Positions 8,043-15,103 of a stretch of 64,000 nt of DNA are shown here, one piece after another. The notes beneath the pieces were generated by a model. It made no database searches and was not told where the DNA came from. It worked only from the letters and a program-made list of their open reading frames with translations. Positions within the stretch are counted from its first letter, which is position 1. Every line of letters begins with the position of its first letter. The stretch is from Lachnospiraceae bacterium (GTDB lineage Bacteria > Bacillota > Clostridia > Oscillospirales > CAG-272), in contig JAKSPT010000003.1 in assembly GCA_024404495.1 (NCBI GenBank), positions 1 through 64,000 on the forward strand, written 5' to 3'. Position numbers and translations under genes: made by a program.

Positions 8043-9872
8043 TTATTTCAGAGAAGGGATCTCGGTCACGCGCAGCTTGGCGCAGCCGTACGGTATCAGC
8101 GTTTTCGTCTCCGCTTCCCCTTCCTTCCGGCAGCGCTTCGGGAAAGGATCGGAAACGGTCGTATATCCGTCGGCATACCCCCAGTTGGTCGGCGCAAGCT
8201 TCGCTTTCAGAATGACGCGCGGGTGAGTGGACGAGAAAGGAATATCGTCGCTCTCGGGGAAATCGACCGAGAATTCTTCCCCGCAGAAGCCGTAACGCCA
8301 TTCGTCTTCGGATTTCAGCTCGTAATCGCAGTACGGGAATTTTCGTTCCACGTCGTTTCTTACGAACTCGTGCTTCAGCCATTCGGCTTTTCTCGGAAGC
8401 GCGAATACGAGGGGCCCCCAGGAGACCGTTTTCAAGCCGTGAGGGCGGTTGTTCATACGGGGAGCAGCGGAATACGAGATATCGAATTTCGTCTTTCCTG
8501 CGCCGATTTTCAGCGTCAGGTACTTCTTTCCGGTCAGCGTTTCCCCGTTGACGGTGACGGTTTCCGCCCATCCGGGAACACGGAGCTTCAGAATGACCTC
8601 CGCGCCGTCCTCCGCGTCCGCGAAGATCACCGCGGCGTGGCGGAAGGGATATTCCGTTACCACGCGGAGAGACACGCGCTTGCCGTTCATTACGGTGTGC
8701 AGAGAGGCGGGCATCAGCACGGGAAGCAGCACCGTGCTTTCGTCCTCCCGCAGGAAGGCGTTCATCGCGAGCTTGGGCCAGCCCTGACCGCCGTTTGCGG
8801 TGCAGCAGCCGTAGTTCGGCTCAAGACCGAAAAGATTCGATTCTCCGCCGTTCGTGCGGAAGATCGCTTTGTTCGGGAAATACGAGCATTCGATCTGATT
8901 TGCCATCTGCAGATACTGATGCGTCCACATATCGTCCGAGAAGGTCGCGGGAAGCGCGTTGAACGCGACCGTTTCGAGCCGATCCGCCCATTTTTCGTCT
9001 CCGGTCACGCGGTAAAGCCATTCCAGAGAATACATCAGCTCGTTCACGGAGCAAAGCTCGGTTCCCTGCACGTTCGAGATCCCGGCGAGGCACTCGTCCC
9101 CGGTATAAAGACCGACGGCGGTCCCGTTGTACTTTTTCAGGATCGCGTCCTCGGCGGCTGCACTGACGCCGCTTTTCCCGAACAGCGCCTTTTCGACCGC
9201 CTCGGTCTTCAGCATCATCGTAAGATTGACGATATGCGTTTCCATCGTCCATACGTTCAGCGGAACGATCCACCGGTCGGTATAGCTCTCATATTTCGCA
9301 CCCTGCTCTTTGAGAGCGGAGGCAAGCGAAAGCATCCATTCCTCACCGTATTTCCGGTAAAGGTACTCGATTGGAATGAGACCCTCGAACCAGCGGTAAT
9401 ATCCCCAGTTCTTCAGCCGTACCTTTCCGGCGTCAAGAAGGTCTTTCAGGTTTTTCATCGCCCGGTACAGCGCTTTTTCCGCCTTCTCCGAGCCGGTGAA
9501 CTCGCAGTAGAGCGCGAGCACCTTTCCGATCAGCAGCAGCGCCCAGAGGTCGTAATTCGGGATATCCTCTTCTCTGCACGGACAGATCCATCCGTCCGGT
9601 CTCTGTCTGTCGAGAATGCCGTTCACGTATCGGTCGGCGCGGCAGATCATATCCCCGTTCCGGAGCAGATAGGCAAGCGGAATGAAGCCGTCGAGCCAGT
9701 ACGGGACACGTTCCCATCCGTCGCGGTTCCCTCCTACCCACGCGCTGTCCTTCACGTCGGGCCAGACTTTGTCAAGATTCCCCATCAGACCTTCCGCCTG
9801 GATCTCAAGCTGCTTTTTCAGCCAGCCCTCCGGAACAATCTGATTCGGATCAAATAAACGGTACACAGTCAT
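8043..9872 (-). CDS. GH127-like beta-L-arabinofuranosidase family protein (DUF1680)
   Basis: A 609-residue protein of the DUF1680 (alpha/alpha-six-barrel) superfamily, which includes beta-L-arabinofuranosidases. Near the N-terminus 'GNRDGWERVPYWLDGFIPLAYLL' (split at about residue 48) is typical. The zinc and nucleophile set known from HypBA1 (Glu, Cys, Cys, Cys) is present as Glu272 and Cys274 in 'TELCSV' and Cys356-Cys357 in 'PNYGCCTANGG'. There is no signal peptide, so it acts in the cytosol. The ATG at 9872 is preferred to the GTG one codon earlier because it sits better after AAGGAG. True substrate is uncertain: this superfamily also includes families GH137, GH142 and GH146. Confidence 0.8.
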   Translation of the reverse strand: MTVYRLFDPNQIVPEGWLKKQLEIQAEGLMGNLDKVWPDVKDSAWVGGNRDGWERVPYWLDGFIPLAYLLRNGDMICRADRYVNGILDRQRPDGWICPCREEDIPNYDLWALLLIGKVLALYCEFTGSEKAEKALYRAMKNLKDLLDAGKVRLKNWGYYRWFEGLIPIEYLYRKYGEEWMLSLASALKEQGAKYESYTDRWIVPLNVWTMETHIVNLTMMLKTEAVEKALFGKSGVSAAAEDAILKKYNGTAVGLYTGDECLAGISNVQGTELCSVNELMYSLEWLYRVTGDEKWADRLETVAFNALPATFSDDMWTHQYLQMANQIECSYFPNKAIFRTNGGESNLFGLEPNYGCCTANGGQGWPKLAMNAFLREDESTVLLPVLMPASLHTVMNGKRVSLRVVTEYPFRHAAVIFADAEDGAEVILKLRVPGWAETVTVNGETLTGKKYLTLKIGAGKTKFDISYSAAPRMNNRPHGLKTVSWGPLVFALPRKAEWLKHEFVRNDVERKFPYCDYELKSEDEWRYGFCGEEFSVDFPESDDIPFSSTHPRVILKAKLAPTNWGYADGYTTVSDPFPKRCRKEGEAETKTLIPYGCAKLRVTEIPSLK

Positions 9873-9889
9873 CACTCTCCTTTTTCTTT

Positions 9890-9918
9890 AAGATACCATA
9901 AAACCCTTCAAAAGTCAA
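9890..9918 (-). promoter_or_regulatory. Promoter for the GH127-like gene
   Basis: Minus strand: TTGACT, 17 bp, TATCTT. It lies just after the terminator of the upstream transporter operon. Confidence 0.55.
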
Positions 9919-9920
9919 CA

Positions 9921-9956
9921 AAAAAGACAAACGCCCCAAAAAGCGTTTGTCTTTTT
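9921..9956 (-). terminator. Terminator of the BMP ABC-importer operon
   Basis: Stem AAAAAGACAAACGC / GCGTTTGTCTTTTT with loop CCCAAAAA. On the minus strand it ends in a T tract, 5 bp past the last permease gene. Confidence 0.9.
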
Positions 9957-9960
9957 ATAC

Positions 9961-10941
9961 TTACCTGTCTTCGCGGAAATAGGCGATCCCGAGGCTTTCG
10001 GGAGGCTGATTTTCACGCTTTCTGCGCATCGAGGTAATAACGAGCACCACAACGGTAACGACGTAAGGCAGGATCTTGTAGATCTCACTCGGGATCGGAA
10101 GGCTGAGACGGAGATACAATATCATCAGGGCGCCGAAGAGGAAGGAGCCCCAGATCGCGTTGAGCGGTCTCCACAGGCAGAAGATGACGAGCGCGACGGC
10201 AAGCCAACCTTCTCCGGCAAGACCCTCGTGGTTCCAGACGCCGCCCGCGATGGTCATGATATAGACCATACCCCCGATGGCGGAGATGCCGCCGCCGATG
10301 ACGGTGGCGAGGTACTTGTTCTTCATGATATTGATCCCTGCGGCGTCTGCGGTCGCGGGAGATTCACCGACAGCGCGGAGGTTCAGACCGTAACGGGTCT
10401 TGGAGATATAGAACGCCATCGCGCAGGCGATCAGAATACCGAGATAGACGAAGATGCTGTGACCGAAGATCAGCTTTCCGACGACGGGAATGTTCTGTAA
10501 GAACGCCGGGAAAGGAGAGGAGTAAAAATACGTCTTCAGCTCGTTGCTGACGGTGATATAACCGCCCTCCTTGACGCGCATCGTCTCACCGATGAACTGA
10601 CCGAGACCGGTACCGAAGATCGCGAGGGCAAGACCGGTGACGTTCTGATTCGCGCGGAGGGAGATGGTGATGAAGCTGTAGATCAGAGCAGCCGCGGCAC
10701 CCGCGAGGAACGAGAGGAGGATCGCGATGATGACCGCAAGGATCCCGTTCGCATTCGCTCCCGCGAATTTGCTGTAATAGAAGGCGCCGGCAAGACCGAT
10801 CGCGCCGCCCATATACATCATACCCTCGACGCCGAGGTTCAGGTTGCCGGTTTTTTCGGTGAGGATTTCACCGAGCGTACCGTACATCAGCGGCGTGCCG
10901 TTGACGATCGCGCTGATCAGAAGATTCAGTAAGGTATTCAT
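9961..10941 (-). CDS. ABC importer permease, BMP/nucleoside type (NupQ-like)
   Basis: A 326-residue integral membrane protein of the BPD_transp_2 family, the second permease of a BMP-type importer. It has the conserved 'GTLGEILTEKTGNLNLGVEGMMYMGGAIGL' opening (split near residue 21) and the loop 'YGLNLRAVGESPATADAAGIN', both typical of this permease pair. Its ATG follows the stop codon of the previous permease with no gap (TAA-ATG), so the two are translationally coupled. It ends just before a strong terminator. In characterised systems such as B. subtilis NupNOPQ and streptococcal equivalents the cargo is a nucleoside; the cargo here is inferred from family only. Confidence 0.9.
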   Translation of the reverse strand: MNTLLNLLISAIVNGTPLMYGTLGEILTEKTGNLNLGVEGMMYMGGAIGLAGAFYYSKFAGANANGILAVIIAILLSFLAGAAAALIYSFITISLRANQNVTGLALAIFGTGLGQFIGETMRVKEGGYITVSNELKTYFYSSPFPAFLQNIPVVGKLIFGHSIFVYLGILIACAMAFYISKTRYGLNLRAVGESPATADAAGINIMKNKYLATVIGGGISAIGGMVYIMTIAGGVWNHEGLAGEGWLAVALVIFCLWRPLNAIWGSFLFGALMILYLRLSLPIPSEIYKILPYVVTVVVLVITSMRRKRENQPPESLGIAYFREDR

Positions 10942-12036
10942 TTACGCCTTGACCTCCTCTTTCTTTTCTTTCCGGTTGAAGATGATCTGATAATTGATGA
11001 AGAACTCGCAGGCGAGCATACAGAAGAGGAACACGCCCGTGATAATATCGGAAACGGAGGTCGGAACGCCCATATTGGTCTGAAGCGCACCCGAACCCTT
11101 ATCCAGAATCGCAAGCAGGAAGGAAATAATAATCATAACGAACGGGTTGAGCTGTGCGAGCCACGCGACGGTGATCGCGGTGAAGCCGACGCCGTCAGCG
11201 ACGCTGTGATACAGCGTCTGATGCGCGCCGGAGGCAACCATAAAGCCGACAAGACCGCAGATCGCACCCGAAAGAAGCATCGTGCGGATCGTGATCTTCG
11301 CAACGTTCATACCGGCGTAGCGTGCGGTGTTCGGGCTGTCGCCGACGACGGCGATCTCGTAGCCGTGCTTCGTGTAATTCATATAGATGAATATAAAGCC
11401 GGTCAGCAGAAGAACGATGATCCAGCCGCAATGGATGCCGAACACCTTCGGCAGGATCGCGTTTTTCGAGAAGTTCGGGATGATCTGGCTGCCGGGCTTC
11501 CCCTCCCAGGGACCGCCCTGAAGCCACTTGACGATACCGATGACGATATAGTTCATCATCAGCGTGAAGAGCGTTTCGTTCGTGCCCCACTTTGCCTTGA
11601 AGAACGCCGGGAAGAACGCCCAGATCGCGCCGAAGATCACGGAAGCCGCTCCCATCAGAAGAAGCAGGACCGGTGCGGGAAGATCCGGGAAGGTCAGGGC
11701 GAAGAAGGTCGCGCCGATCGCGCCTGCGGTGATCTGACCCTCGGCACCGATGTTCCAGAACTTCATTTTGAAGCAGGGCGTGATCGCAAGCGCGGTACCG
11801 AGAAGCGGGACGGCGATACGGATGGTCTGACGGAGGGAGGTCACCTTTCCGAGAGAACCGCTGATGATATTGCCGTAAGCCGCGAAGGGATTCTTTCCGT
11901 TGAGCAGGAAGACGAGACAGCCGATGATCACGGCGACGAAGAAGGACGCGATGCGGATCGCCCACGTTTCCCTTGCCTTGAGCACGGGGCGCTTCGTCAG
12001 ATGGAACAGCGGTGCTTTATTAACCGTTTTCTGCAT
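10942..12036 (-). CDS. ABC importer permease, BMP/nucleoside type (NupP-like)
   Basis: A 364-residue membrane protein, the first of two permeases in the importer. The N-terminus has about 30 cytosolic residues before the first helix. The conserved family loop 'GYEIAVVGDSPNTARYAGMN' lies two-thirds along. The gene overlaps the end of the ATPase gene by 17 bp and has a strong ribosome site (GGGAGG) inside that gene. With the downstream permease it should form the heterodimeric channel that passes nucleosides or similar small molecules delivered by the lipoprotein. Confidence 0.9.
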   Translation of the reverse strand: MQKTVNKAPLFHLTKRPVLKARETWAIRIASFFVAVIIGCLVFLLNGKNPFAAYGNIISGSLGKVTSLRQTIRIAVPLLGTALAITPCFKMKFWNIGAEGQITAGAIGATFFALTFPDLPAPVLLLLMGAASVIFGAIWAFFPAFFKAKWGTNETLFTLMMNYIVIGIVKWLQGGPWEGKPGSQIIPNFSKNAILPKVFGIHCGWIIVLLLTGFIFIYMNYTKHGYEIAVVGDSPNTARYAGMNVAKITIRTMLLSGAICGLVGFMVASGAHQTLYHSVADGVGFTAITVAWLAQLNPFVMIIISFLLAILDKGSGALQTNMGVPTSVSDIITGVFLFCMLACEFFINYQIIFNRKEKKEEVKA

Positions 12037-13570
12037 TTCCGCTGCCTCCCTTCTCTTTGTCGTTCGTCATAAGGAAGCCGATTTCTTCCTTGGTGATGTT
12101 TCTCGCGTCGACGATGCCGGTGACCTTACCGTCGCACAGAACGAGGATGCGGTCACAGAGCTCGAGGAGAACGTCAAGGTCCTCACCGACGAACACGACG
12201 GCGACGCCCTTCTGCTTCTGCGAGGTCATCAGATTGTAAATAATATAGGACGTGTTGATATCGAGTCCGCGGACGGCGTAGGCGCTCATCAGCACGGTCG
12301 GTTCGGTCGCGATCTCACGTCCGACCAAAACCTTCTGCACGTTGCCGCCGCTCAGACGTCTGACGGGATAGTTGACGTCGGGAGTGACGACCTCAAGCTC
12401 CTCCTTGACCTTCAGAGCAAGCTCGTTCGGGTCCTTCTTCTGAAGGAGGACGCCTTTTCCCTTTTTCCACGAGCGGATCATCATGTTGCCGGTCATACCC
12501 ATCGTACCGACGAGACCCATACCGAGACGGTCCTCCGGGACGAAGGCAAGGGACACGCCCGCCTGCTTGATCTGCATCGGCGTTCTGCCGACGAGCTCGG
12601 CAGCAGGTTTTCCATCCGGCGTATAGAGGATCGAACCGGACTGGACCGGGCAAAGACCCGCGATGCTTTCGAGCAGCTCCTTCTGACCGGAACCGGCGAT
12701 ACCCGCGATACCGAGGACCTCGCCTCCCATTGCGGTAAAGGAAACGTGGTCGAGCTTCACGACACCTTCCTCGTTCACGACGGTCAGATCGCTGATCTTC
12801 AGACGGGGCTGCGGATTGACGGGAAGCGGACGGTTGATGTTCAGCGTCACGGGACGGCCGACCATCATATTGGTCATTTCGCCCGGGTTCGTGTCCTTCA
12901 CAAGCATATCGCCGACGAAGTGACCCTTGCGGAGCACCGCGACGCGGTCTGCGAGCGCCATTACCTCGTTCAGCTTGTGGGTGATGATGACGATCGACTT
13001 TCCGTCCTTCTTCATTTCGCGGAGAACGTCAAAGAGACGCTCGGTCTCCTGCGGCGTCAGAACGGCGGTGGGCTCGTCCAGGATCAGGATATTCGCCCCG
13101 CGGTAAAGCACCTTGATGATCTCAAGGGTTTGCTTTTCGGAGACCGACATATCATAGACCTTTTTCTCCGGGTCAATGTTGAAATGATATCGGTCGCTGA
13201 TCTCCTTGACCCTGCGGCTGACCTCTTTCATATCGAGAACGGGCTTGATATCGAGCCCGAGGACGACGTTCTCGGCAGCGGAAAGCACGCTTACAAGCTT
13301 GAAATGCTGATGGATCATACCGATCCCGTAGCGGAAGGCGTCCTTCGGGGAGGAGATCACGACCTCCTCGTCCCCGACGTAGATTTTACCGGCATCCGGA
13401 TAATAAATGCCGGCAAGCATATTCATTAAAGTCGTTTTTCCGGAGCCGTTCTCACCGAGAAGCGAGAGGATCTCGCCGTTCCAGATATCGAGCCAAACGT
13501 CGTTGTTTGCGACGATAGAACCGAATTTTTTCGTGATGTTTCTCATTCGTACTGCGATCGTACCGGGCAA
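12020..13570 (-). CDS. ABC importer ATPase with two nucleotide-binding domains (NupO-like)
   Basis: A 516-residue tandem ATPase of the sugar/nucleoside (CUT2-like, BMP) class. Domain 1 has a full Walker A 'GENGSGKTT' and Walker B region 'NILILDEPTAVLTP'. Domain 2 has a modified P-loop 'GIAGSGQKELLE', signature 'LSGGNVQKVLVGREI', and a Walker B in which the usual Asp-Glu is replaced ('VLMSAYAVRGLDI'), as is common for this subfamily. The TTG at 13570 is used because AAAGGA lies 9 nt upstream in frame. The gene sits between the lipoprotein and the permeases and presumably powers both. Confidence 0.92.
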   Translation of the reverse strand: MPGTIAVRMRNITKKFGSIVANNDVWLDIWNGEILSLLGENGSGKTTLMNMLAGIYYPDAGKIYVGDEEVVISSPKDAFRYGIGMIHQHFKLVSVLSAAENVVLGLDIKPVLDMKEVSRRVKEISDRYHFNIDPEKKVYDMSVSEKQTLEIIKVLYRGANILILDEPTAVLTPQETERLFDVLREMKKDGKSIVIITHKLNEVMALADRVAVLRKGHFVGDMLVKDTNPGEMTNMMVGRPVTLNINRPLPVNPQPRLKISDLTVVNEEGVVKLDHVSFTAMGGEVLGIAGIAGSGQKELLESIAGLCPVQSGSILYTPDGKPAAELVGRTPMQIKQAGVSLAFVPEDRLGMGLVGTMGMTGNMMIRSWKKGKGVLLQKKDPNELALKVKEELEVVTPDVNYPVRRLSGGNVQKVLVGREIATEPTVLMSAYAVRGLDINTSYIIYNLMTSQKQKGVAVVFVGEDLDVLLELCDRILVLCDGKVTGIVDARNITKEEIGFLMTNDKEKGGSGNAENG

Positions 13571-13659
13571 AAGACATCATCCTTTCCTGTCTGGTTATCG
13601 TTGTTTTCCTGACCGAAGCGTCCGGCGTGCCGGGCGTTTTGGTCGGGAAAACAAATGAA

Positions 13660-13719
13660 ACACCAAAGAGACCGGGGGTGCCGATCTCTTTGGTGTACGA
13701 TCCCGTAAGGTACGGGACC
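13660..13719 (-). terminator. Two hairpins between bmpA and the ATPase gene (possible attenuator)
   Basis: On the minus strand a small stem (TCCCGTA / TACGGGA, 13701-13717) follows the lipoprotein stop codon. A stronger 11-bp stem ACACCAAAGAG / CTCTTTGGTGT (13660-13696) comes next, followed by a T-rich stretch. Partial termination or 3'-end protection here would make more lipoprotein than membrane subunits, as is common in ABC importer operons. Confidence 0.6.
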
Positions 13720-13730
13720 TTCAATTCAGA

Positions 13731-14948
13731 TCAATATGCTTCGTTGAGCCACTCGATGCCGTCGATTCTCAGAGCGAAGTAAGGAGCGGACATAAGGCCC
13801 GGAACCTGAGACTCGTGGAAGGCACCGCCGGAAATCGCTTCGCCCTCATCGGGAACGAAGTCGCCGGTCTTGTCGATGGCGAGCTGAGAAGTAACGGTCT
13901 CGCCGTTGACGGTGAACTTGGAGGTATCGAAGACTTCAAGAGAACCGTCCTTGATCTTGGCGATGACCTCGTCCATCTTCTCCTGCGTGCCGGGAGCGGC
14001 GATATCGGTGTTCAGCGTGGTCATAACGACCTCGCCTTCCTTCATGCCGTGAGAATAGTCGGCATCGAAGTTCTTGCCTTCGGCAACCGCGGAGATCGCG
14101 TAGACGAAGTAGTTGGTCCAGTCGATTCTGGTGGAGATGATGGAAGCGGTGGGAGCAGCGGACATCATATCGGCGTTGTAACCGGTATGGAAGACGTTGT
14201 TCTGTGCAGCGGTGGTAGCGGGAGTGGTGTTGTCGGAATGCTGGGAGATGAGCTTGCAGCCTTTGTCGATCAGGGTCTGAGCAGCCTGACCCTCGAGGGT
14301 AGCGTCAGACCAGGAACCGACGAAGGAAACCTTCATGGTAACGGTGGGGCAGACGGACTTCGCGCCGAGGTAGTAAGCGGTGAAACCGGAAATGACCTCT
14401 GCGAAGGAGTAAGCGCCGACGTAACCGATGACAGCCTCTTCGGGCTTGATGGTTCCGGCGTCAATGAGCTGCTGGAGCTTCATACCGGCAACGACACCGG
14501 CAACGTAACGGCCCTCGTGGATGCGGTTGAAGGCGTTATGGGTGTTGTCGAGGTCATCCTTCCAGCTGCCTTCGTTGGTCATACCGACGAACTGGACGTC
14601 CGGATAGTCGCCTGCAACCTGAAGCATAGCGGGCTCCTGACCGTAGGAGTTGTTGAAGACGATTGCGCAGCCGGCCTCTGCAAGCTCTTCGTTTGCGACG
14701 GCAACGGGCTCGCCCTCGATAAGGTTATACTTGATAACCCATTCGATCTTGATGCCCTTGTCCTCGAGAGCCTTCTTTGCGGTCTCGGTAGCGCGGATGA
14801 AGTTGTAGGTGTAACCCTGGTCGTTTTCGTCGCCGATGCAGACCATACCGATCTTCAGAACGCCGTCCTTGGCGCCGGGATCCTTGGTGCAGGCACAAAC
14901 GGAAACGAGCATGATTACCGCGAGAAGTGCGATAAGCAGTCTTTTCAT
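13731..14948 (-). CDS. BMP-family substrate-binding lipoprotein (nucleoside/sugar ABC importer)
   Basis: A 405-residue lipoprotein. The N-terminus 'MKRLLIALLAVIMLVSVCAC' carries a lipobox ending in Cys20 for lipid attachment. The mature part has the Bmp (PF02608-like) fold, with 'KIGMVCIGDENDQGYTYNF' at its start, 'AIVFNNSYGQEP' and 'IGYVGAYSFAEVISGFTAYY'. It should bind the solute outside the cell and pass it to the two permeases downstream. It is the first gene of the operon, behind a consensus promoter and a GGAGGA ribosome site 6 nt before the ATG, so it should be strongly expressed. Confidence 0.93.
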   Translation of the reverse strand: MKRLLIALLAVIMLVSVCACTKDPGAKDGVLKIGMVCIGDENDQGYTYNFIRATETAKKALEDKGIKIEWVIKYNLIEGEPVAVANEELAEAGCAIVFNNSYGQEPAMLQVAGDYPDVQFVGMTNEGSWKDDLDNTHNAFNRIHEGRYVAGVVAGMKLQQLIDAGTIKPEEAVIGYVGAYSFAEVISGFTAYYLGAKSVCPTVTMKVSFVGSWSDATLEGQAAQTLIDKGCKLISQHSDNTTPATTAAQNNVFHTGYNADMMSAAPTASIISTRIDWTNYFVYAISAVAEGKNFDADYSHGMKEGEVVMTTLNTDIAAPGTQEKMDEVIAKIKDGSLEVFDTSKFTVNGETVTSQLAIDKTGDFVPDEGEAISGGAFHESQVPGLMSAPYFALRIDGIEWLNEAY

Positions 14949-14993
14949 TTTGTTTCCTCCGATTTTTTTTGATTTAAGAACTAAATCATGATT

Positions 14994-15022
14994 ATTATAT
15001 CAAAGGGCGGATGTTTTGTCAA
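14994..15022 (-). promoter_or_regulatory. Consensus sigma-A promoter of the BMP importer operon
   Basis: Minus strand: TTGACA, 17 bp, TATAAT, a perfect match. The leader to the ATG is about 40 nt, too short for a riboswitch. Confidence 0.9.
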
Positions 15023-15103
15023 TAATAATTGTCGAAAAATCGTTTATTATGAATTCACAGATGATACTCAAACGTAAAAGAATCCGTTGTACAGAATATG
15101 CAA

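Noticed and set aside
5737..8571. 944-codon frame opposite the pyrophosphatase
   Set aside because: Composition is extreme (Asp/Arg/Gly-rich, low complexity) and hppA on the other strand has every family motif.
14949..14993. Purine or other riboswitch before the BMP importer operon
   Set aside because: The leader between the consensus promoter and the ATG is about 40 nt, too short for a known riboswitch aptamer.
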